A DNA stretch of 64,000 nt from positions 434,001 to 498,000 of the forward strand of contig NZ_JAPDRH010000001.1 of NCBI RefSeq assembly GCF_040706555.1. The letters are read 5' to 3'. Source of the DNA: Lentisalinibacter salinarum (GTDB taxonomy: Bacteria > Pseudomonadota > Gammaproteobacteria > Steroidobacterales > Woeseiaceae). The notes beneath the pieces are model-generated. The model saw only the letters and a program-made list of their open reading frames with translations, ran no database searches and had not been told where the DNA came from. This document shows positions 1-9,123 of this stretch, one piece after another. The first letter of the stretch is position 1, and every line of letters begins with the position of its first letter. The position numbers and the translations under genes were made by a program.

Positions 1-323
1 TCCCCGAGATAGCGCTCCACGGCATGGATGCTCACAGCCTGGTCGATGGGCGTCCTGTTGCAGTGGTCCTCGCAGGGGTGGTAGCAGACCCGGCCGTGTA
101 CCGCCGGCAGCGGGTTGTCCGCGACCAGTATTCGCCAGGCCGACTCGTAATCGCCGGCCTGGGCGGCGCCCAGCCACGCCTGGATGTTCTCCCCGGCCGG
201 GCAGGCGGCGTTGCACGGCGGCAGCAGGTCCACGTACACGGGACGGCGCTCCCGCCGCGGCCCGGTCAGGGCGTCGTGGCGAAGATCCGCCGGGCGGGTC
301 AGATCGCGGCTGCTCTCGTTCAT
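1..323 (-). CDS. Glutamate synthase small-subunit-like oxidoreductase, N-terminal part (cut by window edge)
   Basis: The first 107 codons of a leftward gene are present. Two cysteine clusters typical of the GltD / dihydropyrimidine dehydrogenase iron-sulfur domain are visible: CNAACPAGENIQAWL at residues 37-51, and CYHPCEDHC at 80-88. They bind 4Fe-4S clusters that pass electrons from an NAD(P)H/FAD domain, which would lie outside the window. Family members are either true glutamate synthase beta chains or NADPH-dependent electron-transfer subunits of other complexes, and the fragment does not separate these. The ATG is the first start before the conserved domain, and no strong ribosome site precedes it. 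Confidence 0.85.
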   Translation of the reverse strand, partial: MNESSRDLTRPADLRHDALTGPRRERRPVYVDLLPPCNAACPAGENIQAWLGAAQAGDYESAWRILVADNPLPAVHGRVCYHPCEDHCNRTPIDQAVSIHAVERYLG

Positions 324-529
324 CGGGATTCTGTGGGCCCACGGGGAGGAATGCTGCCCCCCAGCACCCTAAATACCGGGTCCCTGCGGCGCAGGGATAT
401 CGGGGGATTCCACGACCCCGGCATCGCTTCGCCCAATCGTGAACTGGCTCAACAATGGACGCGTCGCGAGGCGCTAGTCTCTGTCCCGACAGCAGTTTCA
501 ATACGCGGGAGCCGCAGCGGCTTTACATA

Positions 530-2704
530 ATGCAATCCTGGACCCGGGAAAACGGATACGCGACCGGCGGCGACGATTGCCAGGCGCTGCTGATCGCCTC
601 GCGCGGCGAGGCCCGGGATCTCGTCATGGCGGCGCTCGCCGACGAGGGCTTCCGCGTCGGCGAAATCCCTGCGGCCTCGACTCGCGCCGGCCGTTTTCCG
701 GACGAGCCGCCGGCGCTCATCGTCGTGGATGCCGGCGAGCTCACGGAAGACTGGTGCCGGCGCGTCCGCAGCCGCGTCCGGCTCGAACACGTGCCACTGA
801 TCGCCCTGACCGACGGCGACGGCCGCGAGGCGCTGCACCGCCTATACGCCGCCGGCGCCACTGCGGTCTTCATCAAGCCCGTCGATCACGTCTTCCTGCG
901 CGAGCGGTTCCGGTCGCACGGCGACACCGGCCGCACCCTGACCGGCATGCAGCCCGCGCTCATGGCCGATGCGCGCATCCTGCATGCGGTACCGGACACG
1001 TTCTTCGTGCTGGGCGAGGACGGGATGGTGCGGGAGTATCTCGGCGGCGGCGAGAAGGACCCGCTGCTCCGGCCCGAGCGCCTCGCCCGACGCCGCCTGT
1101 CCGAGGTCCTGCCCCGGGACGTGGCCGCCCTGATCCTGCGCAACATCCGGCGCACGCTGTCGAGCCGCGGACCCTGCAATTTTGAATTCGAGCTCGGCGG
1201 TGCGGGCGAGAAACAGCGCTACGAGATGCGCCTGCTGACCCAGGGCCGGGACCGGGTGATGGCGATCACGCGCAACGTCACCGACATGGCCGTGGCGGGG
1301 CGCGCCGGCAACGGCGGACCGGACACGCTGACCGGCCTGCCCGGCCGGACCGCGTTCCTCGGCCGCCTGGACGCGATGATCGAGGACGCGAGCCGGCTCG
1401 GACGAGGTCTGGCGGTGATGAGCGTCGACCTCGACCGCTTCACACGCATCAACGAAACTCTGGGCCGTGCGGTCGGCGACGCCATCCTGCGGGTGGTCGG
1501 CAGCCGGCTCGAGCGCTGCCTGCGCGATGCAGACGCCGTGCAGCGGGCGCGGCCCGGAGAGGGCGGCGCCACGGAGCTCGCACGCATCGGCGGCGACGAA
1601 TTCGTGGTCGTGCTGCGCGACGTGGACGACCGCCGTACGGTGGCACAGGTTGCCGGGCGCATCCGCGCCGCTTTCGCCGACCCGGTCAGCTATCAGGGGC
1701 ATCAGCTCGAGGTTACGCCCAGCATCGGTATCGCTCTCTACCCGGCGGACGGCAGCGACGCGCAGGGCCTCCTGCACAGTGCGCGGGCCGCGCTGGATGA
1801 GGCGCGCATGGGCGGCGACGCGGGCCAGGAATTCTACTCCGACACCATGCGCCAGCGTGCGCTGCACCGGCTCGACCTGAAGGACGAACTGCGACTGGCC
1901 ATCGAGCGGGACCAGCTGGAGCTTCGCTACCTGCCGCGCATCGATCTCGAGACGGGACGCGTGGCGGGGCTGGAGGCGCTGCTGCGCTGGCAGCACCCGG
2001 TACGGGGTTCGGTGTCCCTGCGGGAACTCATCCCGCTCGCCGAGGCGACCGGCCTGATGCGGCCCATCGGCAAATGGGTGCTGCACGCCGCCTGTGCCCA
2101 CGCCGCCTACTGGGCCGAGACATGGGAGACGATGCCGCCGGTATCGGTCAACCTCTCCGAGCAGGAATTCTGCCGCGAGGACCTGCCCCGTGTGGTCCAC
2201 GGCGCGCTGGAGGCGTCCGGCCTGGCGCCCGCGCAGCTCGAGCTGGAACTCACCGAGGCCATGCTGATGCGCGAGAAACAGGCGGCAGTGATGCTGCAGA
2301 AGCTCAAGGCGCTGGGCGTCGGCATCGTGATCGACGACTTCGGCATCGGGCATTCCTCGCTCGGCCGGCTGATCCAGTATCCGGTCAAGGCCATCAAGAT
2401 CGACCGCTCCTTCGTGGAGCAGTGCCAGGCCGACACGGCCCAGCGCTCGGTGTGCTCGGCCATCATCGCGATGTCCCGGGAGCTCGGCCTCGCCGTCATC
2501 GCGGAAGGCGTCGAGACGGTGGAGCAGATCGATTTCCTGCGCGAGCGGGGCTGCCACGCGCTGCAGGGGTTCTTCTTCGCCGAGCCGCTGCGCGTCGACG
2601 ACGTGCCCGCCTTCCTGGCGGCCCATCTCGGCCGCACCCCGGAGGGCGCCGTGATCGATCTCGCCACCATCCGCAGCCGCTTCGCACTGCGTAACACCGG
2701 CTGA
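530..2704 (+). CDS. Diguanylate cyclase/phosphodiesterase with receiver-like, PAS-like, GGDEF and EAL domains
   Basis: Predicted 724-residue cytoplasmic c-di-GMP enzyme. Residues about 15-130 look like a response-regulator receiver. A candidate Asp67 and Lys116 (FIKPVD) are present, but the N-terminal acidic pair is missing, so it may not be phosphorylated. Residues 145-255 resemble a PAS domain. The GGDEF motif is intact at 354-358 with no RxxD inhibitory site at the usual spacing. EALLR at 482-486 and the later DDFGIGHSSL and AEGVE motifs are intact, so both synthesis and breakdown of c-di-GMP are possible. The start chosen is MQSW; an upstream in-frame ATG at 455 would add 25 residues without domain support. 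A second cyclase follows after 5 bases, so the two are probably cotranscribed. Confidence 0.9.
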   Translation: MQSWTRENGYATGGDDCQALLIASRGEARDLVMAALADEGFRVGEIPAASTRAGRFPDEPPALIVVDAGELTEDWCRRVRSRVRLEHVPLIALTDGDGREALHRLYAAGATAVFIKPVDHVFLRERFRSHGDTGRTLTGMQPALMADARILHAVPDTFFVLGEDGMVREYLGGGEKDPLLRPERLARRRLSEVLPRDVAALILRNIRRTLSSRGPCNFEFELGGAGEKQRYEMRLLTQGRDRVMAITRNVTDMAVAGRAGNGGPDTLTGLPGRTAFLGRLDAMIEDASRLGRGLAVMSVDLDRFTRINETLGRAVGDAILRVVGSRLERCLRDADAVQRARPGEGGATELARIGGDEFVVVLRDVDDRRTVAQVAGRIRAAFADPVSYQGHQLEVTPSIGIALYPADGSDAQGLLHSARAALDEARMGGDAGQEFYSDTMRQRALHRLDLKDELRLAIERDQLELRYLPRIDLETGRVAGLEALLRWQHPVRGSVSLRELIPLAEATGLMRPIGKWVLHAACAHAAYWAETWETMPPVSVNLSEQEFCREDLPRVVHGALEASGLAPAQLELELTEAMLMREKQAAVMLQKLKALGVGIVIDDFGIGHSSLGRLIQYPVKAIKIDRSFVEQCQADTAQRSVCSAIIAMSRELGLAVIAEGVETVEQIDFLRERGCHALQGFFFAEPLRVDDVPAFLAAHLGRTPEGAVIDLATIRSRFALRNTG

Positions 2705-2709
2705 CTACG

Positions 2710-3651
2710 ATGCGCCGGACCGCGACGATGATTATGCTGGGGCTGGCCGCGGCGCTGCCGCTGCTGCTGGCCGACGCGCCGTGGTTCGGCTGGGAACTGC
2801 GCCTGCCCTGGCTCGCCTGCCTCGTTGCGGCCGGCGTCTGGGTGCACCGCGTGCGGGAGCGGGAACTCTATCAGGAGACCGAGTACTGCCGACGGCTGGA
2901 GGCGCAGGTGCGGAGCCGCACGCGCGACCTGGCCGACCGGAACGCCGAGCTGCAGCTGGCGAACGCCAGGCTGCACGAGGCGAGTCACACCGATGCGCTC
3001 ACCGGCCTCAGGAACCGGCGTTACCTGTTCGAGCAGATCTCCGACGACATCGACCTGGTGCAGCGCCAGCACGACGGCGGCAGCCGCGGCGGCGGCATGG
3101 ACAGGAACAACGACATCGTCTTCCTGATGGTCGACCTGGATCACTTCAAGCCGGTGAACGATGCTCACGGACACGTGGCCGGCGACCGCATGCTGCTCGA
3201 GGTGCGCGACGTGCTCATCGGTGCCTGCCGCTCATCGGACGTCGTCATCCGCTGGGGCGGTGACGAGTTCCTGGTGATCGGCCGGGAAGCGACCAGCACC
3301 GAGGTCTCCTCCCTCGCCGAGCGGATCCGCTCCCGCATCGAGAGCCACGTGTTCGAACTCGGCAACGGCGCGGTGGCTCACACGACGTGCTCGGTGGGCT
3401 TCGCCAGCTACCCGTTCCTGGGCTCCCGGCCGGATCTCGTAAGCTGGGAGCAGGTGCTCGGCATCGCCGACATCGCAATGTACCGCGCCAAGGGGCTGCG
3501 CAACTCCTGGGTCGGCATCCATGGCGAACACTGGGCGGGGAGCGCGGACGCGCTGTTCCAGGGTCTGCAGGAACGAGCGCATTCGCTGGCCGCCGCCGGC
3601 CACGTCCGCCTCGAGCAGCCGGGAGCGGATCTCGCCCGCAAGCTGGCCTGA
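2710..3651 (+). CDS. Membrane-anchored diguanylate cyclase
   Basis: 313-residue protein. One or two hydrophobic segments lie at residues about 5-46, followed by a likely coiled coil at 55-92 and a GGDEF domain. The catalytic motif WGGDEF is intact at 182-187. An RxxD inhibitory site (RSSD, 174-177) sits five residues upstream, the spacing known to give product feedback inhibition. It should convert GTP to c-di-GMP at the membrane. An insertion rich in Gly, Arg and Asp near 120-133 is unusual for the fold. It starts 5 bases after the stop of the GGDEF/EAL gene, suggesting a paired c-di-GMP module. Confidence 0.92.
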   Translation: MRRTATMIMLGLAAALPLLLADAPWFGWELRLPWLACLVAAGVWVHRVRERELYQETEYCRRLEAQVRSRTRDLADRNAELQLANARLHEASHTDALTGLRNRRYLFEQISDDIDLVQRQHDGGSRGGGMDRNNDIVFLMVDLDHFKPVNDAHGHVAGDRMLLEVRDVLIGACRSSDVVIRWGGDEFLVIGREATSTEVSSLAERIRSRIESHVFELGNGAVAHTTCSVGFASYPFLGSRPDLVSWEQVLGIADIAMYRAKGLRNSWVGIHGEHWAGSADALFQGLQERAHSLAAAGHVRLEQPGADLARKLA

Positions 3652-3729
3652 GCGGGGCCGGATGCTATAACGTCCTCCCCGCGGCGGGCCGGTTCGTGGC
3701 AATCTGCGCCGCGGAACGACACGGATCCC

Positions 3730-4662
3730 ATGCACACGCACAGTCACAGCCACGCCGGTGGCGCACACCGGGAAGAGAAATCCGACTCCAGGCGCCTGGC
3801 CCTCGCGCTCGCGCTGACCGCCGGTTTTGCGGTCGTGGAACTCGTCGGCGGCATCGCCGCGGGTTCGCTGGCACTGATCGCCGACGCCGGCCACATGATC
3901 ACGGACGCCATGGCGCTCGCCCTCGCCTGGATGGCAGCGCGGATGGCGGTGCGGCCGGCCGATACCAAGCGCAGCTTCGGCTATCACCGCTTCCAGATCG
4001 TGGCCGCCCTCATCAACGGCCTCACGCTGATCGGCATCGTCGGCTGGATCGTGGTGGAAGCGTTCGAGCGCCTGCTGACGCCGGTCGACGTCACGGCCGG
4101 CCTGATGCTGGTGATCGCTGCCATCGGCCTGGCCGTGAACCTGCTGGTGTTCTTCATACTGCACGGCGGCAGCCGGGAAAACCTGAATCTGCAGGGGGCG
4201 CTGCTGCACGTGCTGGGAGACCTGCTGGGTTCCGTGGCCGCCATCATCGCCGGCCTGGTGATCCTCGGCACGGGCTGGATGCCCATCGATCCGCTGCTGT
4301 CGCTGGTGGTGGCGGCACTGATACTGCGCAGCGCCTGGAGCCTGGTGAAGCGCTCGGCCCACATCCTCCTCGAGGGCACGCCCGAGTGGCTCGACGTGCC
4401 GCGGATGCGCCGGGAACTCGCCGACTCCGTGCCCGGCGTGTGCGACGTCCACCACGTCCACGTGTGGAGCCTCACGCCGGCCCGGCTCATGCTGACGATG
4501 CACGTGACTCTGGACGACGACAACGGCGATCCCGCGGCCGTCATACGCGTCATCAAGCGCCGGCTGCACCAGGAATACGGCATCGATCACTCCACCATCG
4601 AGATCGAGTACGGGGACTGCGCGGACGACTTCCCGGCCACGACGGATCCGCCGGTCACCTGA
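3730..4662 (+). CDS. Cation diffusion facilitator, CzcD/ZitB-like Zn/Cd/Co exporter
   Basis: 310-residue inner-membrane metal/proton antiporter. The N-terminus is His-rich (MHTHSHSHAG), a cytosolic metal-binding tail typical of ZitB/CzcD. The second membrane segment carries DAGHMITD, whose His and Asp form the transport site, with the partner acidic and His residues in the HVLGD segment. Six hydrophobic segments fit the family. The C-terminal domain has HHVHVWSLT, a conserved cytosolic dimer and metal-binding motif. It is separated from the upstream cyclases by 78 bases, so it may have its own promoter. It differs clearly from the FieF-like paralogue later in the window. Confidence 0.93.
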   Translation: MHTHSHSHAGGAHREEKSDSRRLALALALTAGFAVVELVGGIAAGSLALIADAGHMITDAMALALAWMAARMAVRPADTKRSFGYHRFQIVAALINGLTLIGIVGWIVVEAFERLLTPVDVTAGLMLVIAAIGLAVNLLVFFILHGGSRENLNLQGALLHVLGDLLGSVAAIIAGLVILGTGWMPIDPLLSLVVAALILRSAWSLVKRSAHILLEGTPEWLDVPRMRRELADSVPGVCDVHHVHVWSLTPARLMLTMHVTLDDDNGDPAAVIRVIKRRLHQEYGIDHSTIEIEYGDCADDFPATTDPPVT

Positions 4663-4896
4663 CCCGGGATATCGCCCGGCGCGCGCCGGCCGACTTGCGC
4701 GGGTTTCGACCTGCTTGCGATCCATGGCGGCCTTGCAGGCGCAACGGACTCATCCCTGCGATACCGGACCTGCGGTGGTCCCTGCGGTGGTTTCCACCCT
4801 CGGAAGATCAGGGCCTTGTGAGCGATATCGGAAGCAGAGCGTGAGCCATGAGCGATCACGGGCGGCGACCGGCGATGCCGTTGACGGGCGTTTCGC

Positions 4897-4924
4897 TTGC
4901 CTGACGGCAGCTGGGGAGTATCTT
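4897..4924 (+). promoter_or_regulatory. Sigma-70-like promoter candidate
   Basis: TTGCCT and TATCTT are separated by 16 bases, and transcription would start near 4931. The last bases of the -10 hexamer enter the palindrome that follows, so a repressor bound there would block RNA polymerase. Assigned from hexamer similarity only. Confidence 0.4.
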
Positions 4925-4946
4925 TATGGGTTAAAGGGACCCATAA
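4924..4946. promoter_or_regulatory. Perfect 8-bp inverted repeat, operator candidate
   Basis: TTATGGGT and ACCCATAA are perfect complements around a 7-base spacer. The repeat overlaps the -10 candidate and ends 22 bases before the start codon of the following gene. That position fits a repressor operator, or a small hairpin in the 5' leader. The cognate protein is unknown. Confidence 0.5.
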
Positions 4947-4968
4947 GAGTCCCCAGGAGAATTGCAGG

Positions 4969-5613
4969 ATGCTCGTCTACCGTACCCGGCTCCATCGCCG
5001 GCTCATGGAGGAGTCGGAGAAGGGACTGTTTGCTGCGATAGCCTCGCGGCACGGGCGGTGGGGCCATGTCGCGGAGGAAGTCGCCTACGACTGCCGCAAG
5101 TTCTCCGCCTGGGAAGCGAGCCACGCGAGACTGCTGGAGCCCGTTGCAGCGGCGGGCCGGTGGGGGCCTACCATCGGCGTCCTGCGCCGTGCCGAGATGG
5201 ATCTCGTGCATCGACGTGCGCTGTTCGAGACGCTGCGCGAAAAACGCGTCCGCGGCCACGCGAGAGAACGTCTTTTCCAGCTCTTCTACGGTCCCCGGGA
5301 CTTCCGCAATTGCGTGCTCACGGAGCATTTCCGGTATCAACTCGCGGCCACGAGCAGCGTTACGGCAGTCAGACTCAGCACCGTCTGCAAGGATCCCGCC
5401 GGCAGTCACCTGCTGGGCAGATACGAGAGCGCCTACCGAAGGTATTTCTGGGCGTATTGCGAGTGGCAGCTGAACGAGGATCCGCTGGTGTCCGACGTGC
5501 TGCGGCTGACGATGGAGAGTACGAAGTTCCTGGCCGATAGGCTGAAGCAGCAACTCGTCGCCGGACGGGACTTGCAGATTGGCAGGGAGCGGCCAATGTA
5601 TCTGCAGAGCTAG
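4969..5613 (+). CDS. Unrecognised protein, 214 residues
   Basis: No family was recognised. The start is set by a good ribosome site, AGGAGA, 8 bases before the ATG; an earlier in-frame ATG at 4897 lies inside the promoter candidate. The protein is soluble, rich in Arg, Leu and Glu, and probably mostly helical. It has scattered aromatic residues such as YRRYFWAYCEWQL near residue 160, and no signal peptide, membrane segment or cysteine cluster. It stands alone between a CDF exporter and a convergent S-formylglutathione hydrolase. The strong ribosome site and the upstream promoter/palindrome support a real, regulated gene. Confidence 0.75.
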   Translation: MLVYRTRLHRRLMEESEKGLFAAIASRHGRWGHVAEEVAYDCRKFSAWEASHARLLEPVAAAGRWGPTIGVLRRAEMDLVHRRALFETLREKRVRGHARERLFQLFYGPRDFRNCVLTEHFRYQLAATSSVTAVRLSTVCKDPAGSHLLGRYESAYRRYFWAYCEWQLNEDPLVSDVLRLTMESTKFLADRLKQQLVAGRDLQIGRERPMYLQS

Positions 5614-5629
5614 GGAGTCGAGCGCGACG

Positions 5630-5654
5630 GTCGGGAATTGCGAGGCATCCCGAC
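5630..5654. terminator. Hairpin between convergent genes
   Basis: GTCGGGA and TCCCGAC form a 7-bp stem with an 11-base loop between two convergent genes. There is no clear T-run on either side, so it is only a weak bidirectional terminator candidate. Confidence 0.3.
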
Positions 5655-5667
5655 AGCGAAGCCGTGT

Positions 5668-6522
5668 TCAGCTGCGCTTCAGTGCGTCGGCGTGATATTC
5701 CAGATGCTCGCCGATGAAGGTGGAGACGAAAAAGTATCCGTGGTCGTAGCCGGGCTGCAGGCGCAGCGTCAGCGGATGACCGGCTGCCTCGCACGCGGCT
5801 TCCAGCAGTCCGGGCTGCAGCTGCTCGTCAAGGAAGTCGTCGGCGTCGCCCTGATCCACCAGCAGGGGGATGTCGTTGCCGCCCCGCCGGATCAGGCGGG
5901 TGGCATCCCAGGGCTCCCAGGCACTCCTTTCCTCGCCGAGGTAGTGGCTGAACGCCTTGCGGCCCCACGGGCAGTCCATCGGTGCGCAGATCGGCGCGAA
6001 GGCCGATACTGAGCGGAACATGCCGGGGTTCTTCAGCGCCACGATCAGCGCGCCGTGCCCGCCCATCGAATGGCCGCTGACCGAGCGGCGGTCCGGGATC
6101 ACGGGAAAAGCGGATTCGACCAGCGCCGGCAGCTCGCAGGCGACGTAGTCGTACATGTTGTAGTGACCCGCCCACGGCGCCTCGGTGGCGTTCACGTAGA
6201 AGCCGGCACCGGTGCCCAGGTCCCAGTCGGTGTCCTCCCCCGGCAGTTCGAGCCCGCGCGGGCTGGTATCGGGCGCGACCAGCGCGAGTCCCAATTCCGC
6301 GGCATAGCGCTGCGCGCCGGACTTGATCGTGAAGTTCTCCTCGGTGCAGGTCAGGCCGGACAGCCAGTAGAGCACGGGCACCGGCTCCGATTCCGCCTGC
6401 GGCGGCAGGTAGAGCGTGAACCGCATGGGGCAGCCGCACGCCTCGGAGGCGTGCCGGTAGGTGTGGGTGTAGCCGCCGAACAGTCTGCTGCGGTCGATCA
6501 ACTCCGGCGCTCGCGTACTCAT
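5668..6522 (-). CDS. fghA: S-formylglutathione hydrolase
   Basis: 284-residue cytosolic esterase of the esterase D family. It hydrolyses S-formylglutathione to formate and glutathione, the second step of glutathione-dependent formaldehyde removal. The nucleophile motif GHSMGG is at residues 150-155 (Ser152). The acid lies in DQGDADDF, about Asp229, and the general base in GYDHGYFF, His261. The family hallmark SGLTCTEENF is at 55-64, and length matches the family. The partner glutathione-dependent formaldehyde dehydrogenase is not in the window. The gene stands alone, divergent from the antiporter gene. Confidence 0.97.
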   Translation of the reverse strand: MSTRAPELIDRSRLFGGYTHTYRHASEACGCPMRFTLYLPPQAESEPVPVLYWLSGLTCTEENFTIKSGAQRYAAELGLALVAPDTSPRGLELPGEDTDWDLGTGAGFYVNATEAPWAGHYNMYDYVACELPALVESAFPVIPDRRSVSGHSMGGHGALIVALKNPGMFRSVSAFAPICAPMDCPWGRKAFSHYLGEERSAWEPWDATRLIRRGGNDIPLLVDQGDADDFLDEQLQPGLLEAACEAAGHPLTLRLQPGYDHGYFFVSTFIGEHLEYHADALKRS

Positions 6523-6672
6523 CGGCGTCTCCTGCTCTGTGTGCTGCTGCTTGGTTGCACCAGGAAGCCAGAGCTTAGCCCGCGCGTCCGGAGGGCGAAA
6601 GCCCGACAGCGGATCGGGGACGGATCGGTTATGGTGGTGCGGCGATTTGCCACGGAGATTCGCGCTATCACG

Positions 6673-7593
6673 ATGCTGCTGCAGCTCGGAGGAGGCCTGC
6701 TCCTCCTGTTCGTCGGCGCGGAGATGCTGATCAAGGGTGCCGTTTCCCTCGGCGAGCGCGTCGGGCTCTCGCCCCTGGTCATCGGCCTTACCGTGGTGGC
6801 CTTCGGCACCAGCGCGCCGGAACTCGTGGTCTCTCTCGATGCGGCGCTGGCCGGCTACGGCGGCATCGCCGTGGGCAACGTCGTGGGCTCGAACATCTGC
6901 AACCTGGCGCTGATCCTCGGCGCCGTTGCCGTCCTGCGGCCGGCCGAGGTCGACCGCGGGCTGATCCGGGGCGCGGGTCCGGTGATGATCGCCGCCGCCG
7001 TGGCCCTTGTGGTGCTGCTGGCGAACGGCCGGCTGTCACGCCTGGACGGTCTGTTGCTCACCGCCGCCATCGTGATCTACACCGTGGCCTCCCTGCGTTC
7101 GCGCGACGCATCGGCCCGGCTCGCGGAGGAGAACCAGGAGGGCGGACGCTCGACGGGCGTGGCCCTCGTGCTGTTCGCCGCCGGCCTGGCACTGTTGCTG
7201 GCCGGCGGCTCTCTGTTCGTGAAGGGCGGCGCGGCGCTCGCGCTGGCGCTCGGTGTGACGCCGGCGGTGGTCGGGCTGACGGTAATGGCCGTCGGCACCA
7301 GCATGCCCGAACTCGCCACCTCGGTGGTGGGGGCCGTCCGCGGTCAGGGGGCGATGGCCACCGGCAATATCATCGGCTCGAACATCTTCAATGCCCTCGC
7401 CATCCCGGGTATCGCGGCACTGGTGACGCCGTTCGGGCGAGACGGCGTCGGCGCCGTCGATCTCGGCATCATGCTGGTGGTATCCGTCGTCGCGCTCGGC
7501 TTCATGTACACGGGCTCGCGCCTGACGCGGGCCGAGGGCGGACTGCTGCTCGCCGGCTACGCCGGCTATTGCGCGTGGCTGTTCGTCGCCTGA
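6673..7593 (+). CDS. Calcium/sodium antiporter, YrbG-type CaCA family
   Basis: 306-residue inner-membrane exchanger with about ten hydrophobic segments in two inverted halves. Each half has the alpha-repeat signature: GTSAPELVVS followed by GNVVGSNICN, and GTSMPELATS followed by GNIIGSNIFN. These form the cation site in the family, which exchanges Ca2+ for Na+ or H+. Start uncertainty: the first residues of the family usually match MLLQLGG, chosen here, but an in-frame ATG at 6631 would add 14 residues. It is convergent with the patatin gene. Confidence 0.92.
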   Translation: MLLQLGGGLLLLFVGAEMLIKGAVSLGERVGLSPLVIGLTVVAFGTSAPELVVSLDAALAGYGGIAVGNVVGSNICNLALILGAVAVLRPAEVDRGLIRGAGPVMIAAAVALVVLLANGRLSRLDGLLLTAAIVIYTVASLRSRDASARLAEENQEGGRSTGVALVLFAAGLALLLAGGSLFVKGGAALALALGVTPAVVGLTVMAVGTSMPELATSVVGAVRGQGAMATGNIIGSNIFNALAIPGIAALVTPFGRDGVGAVDLGIMLVVSVVALGFMYTGSRLTRAEGGLLLAGYAGYCAWLFVA

Positions 7594-7617
7594 GCCGGCC
7601 GAGCGGGAGACCGCCCG

Positions 7618-9123
7618 TCAGGCCGCGCTGATCCTCCGCTCGCCGAAGGGCACGGAGGCGTTTCTGGCGCTGATCCGGTGCGCCTCGCGCAGCGCGCGGC
7701 GCTCGTAGCGGTTGAGGATCTGATCCAGCGCCCGGCTGATCTTGGACGCCGTGCGCAGACGCTCGATCTTCGGGAACGTGGCCCGCTCGCCCTCCTTGAT
7801 GTAGAACATCAGTTCCTTCTCCGTGGGCGGCGTCAGCAGCTTGGTCGGATTGAAGGTGCGATAGCGGGGCATGATGTTGATGTCGCCGGTGTAGGTCTGG
7901 GTGGCTACCGAGTAGAACATGTTGGCGAGGATCTGCAGCCGCGGCGCCGGCTTGGTCAGGCGCTGGGTGATCCAGTGGGTGGAGCGCAGCCATTCCTGGT
8001 AGGTCCGGAAGCCGAGATGCAGGCCCGTGGAAAGCAGGCTGGGCTCTTCCTTCGGATCCTGGATGAACCACAGCACGACCGGATTGGTCTGACTCGCGAC
8101 GTAGTGGTTGACGCCGTAAAGGCGCGCCAGCCGTTTGGCGGGCAGGTCCTCGCTGACCGAGCCGTCCACCCAGCGACGCTGGGGCAGATAAGGCTGGCGG
8201 CGGCCGTTCTTGTTCTTCGCCTCGAGGATCACGGGCGGGTAGATGCCGGGCACCGCGCAGGATGCCATCACGGCCTTGCGAATGTAGACGTTCGGCGAGG
8301 TGATGGCGTTCAGCAGGCGGGAGGTCTGATGCACCTCGGCCGGCGCCACCGAGATGTTGATCTTGCGTCCGGTGAGTTCGTAGGCCTCCTGGAACGTGAG
8401 GTCGGGGATCAGCCGGTCGACGGTGTCCTCGACGTCGTGCACGTCCATGCTCGGCGTGGTGGGCGACATCAGGCGGCCGAGCCAGCTCACCTCCTGGCGC
8501 GCCTCCATCAGCAGGTTGCGCGGGTCGAACATCTCGTGCAGCTCGGCGGTGGAATGCGTGCCCAGGACGCCGGCGATCAGCGAGCCGGCGCTGGAGCCGG
8601 AGACCACGGAGGGCAGTACGTCCTCCTCCAGCATGGCCTTGACCACACCCACGTGGAAGTGGCCGAGCACGGCGCCGCCCGAGAGCATGAGCGCCGAGCG
8701 GCCGAAGCAGTGATCCGCCCGGCGGAAGAAATCCAGCCTTTCCTCGAAGCTGATCTTGTTGGAGCGCAGCTTTGACAGGTAGTGCAGCGCGTCGACGATC
8801 TCGTCGACGTATTCCTCGATGAGCTGCTTGGTGCCGAACTTTGCGCGCTTGTACAGCGCCGTCTTGCCCATCCCGGCCATGTTGCCGTGGATGCCTTCGT
8901 TGAGGGTGAACAGGAGGCCGTGGTCGTCCTTGCTGGCGCGCAGCTCGCGCAGCGTGTCGAGGCGCTGACGGATGGAGTGGTAGTCGTACAGGCCGGTCTT
9001 CTCCACCGCGCGCCACTGATCCATGCCCGTCAGTTTGTCGTGGCTGATCGCGGCCTCGCGCCAGTCGGCGTAGCTGTTGGCCTCGTCCATCGCCCGCTGG
9101 AGCAGTCTGCGGCTGGCTGCCAT
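7618..9123 (-). CDS. Patatin-like phospholipase with DUF3336 N-terminal domain
   Basis: 501-residue protein. Residues about 1-140 match the DUF3336 region that precedes the lipase domain in bacterial homologues and in yeast Tgl triacylglycerol lipases. The patatin core begins with the oxyanion-hole motif SGGAVLGHFH (148-157). It carries the nucleophile motif GSSAG (Ser178) and the dyad Asp320 in VDGSV. It probably hydrolyses acyl chains of lipids, possibly storage lipids or phospholipids. No signal peptide is evident. AAGGTAGGG just upstream of the ATG serves as ribosome site. It is a single-gene unit. Confidence 0.93.
   Translation of the reverse strand: MAASRRLLQRAMDEANSYADWREAAISHDKLTGMDQWRAVEKTGLYDYHSIRQRLDTLRELRASKDDHGLLFTLNEGIHGNMAGMGKTALYKRAKFGTKQLIEEYVDEIVDALHYLSKLRSNKISFEERLDFFRRADHCFGRSALMLSGGAVLGHFHVGVVKAMLEEDVLPSVVSGSSAGSLIAGVLGTHSTAELHEMFDPRNLLMEARQEVSWLGRLMSPTTPSMDVHDVEDTVDRLIPDLTFQEAYELTGRKINISVAPAEVHQTSRLLNAITSPNVYIRKAVMASCAVPGIYPPVILEAKNKNGRRQPYLPQRRWVDGSVSEDLPAKRLARLYGVNHYVASQTNPVVLWFIQDPKEEPSLLSTGLHLGFRTYQEWLRSTHWITQRLTKPAPRLQILANMFYSVATQTYTGDINIMPRYRTFNPTKLLTPPTEKELMFYIKEGERATFPKIERLRTASKISRALDQILNRYERRALREAHRISARNASVPFGERRISAA

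Larger units (their letters stand above)
4663..4968. other. Intergenic region with a short tandem repeat and a promoter candidate
   Basis: No convincing gene was seen in these 306 bases. The sequence TGCGGTGGT occurs twice close together near 4770-4795. The right end holds a promoter-like pair and a palindrome, entered separately. Short open frames here lack ribosome sites and recognisable domains. Confidence 0.5.
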
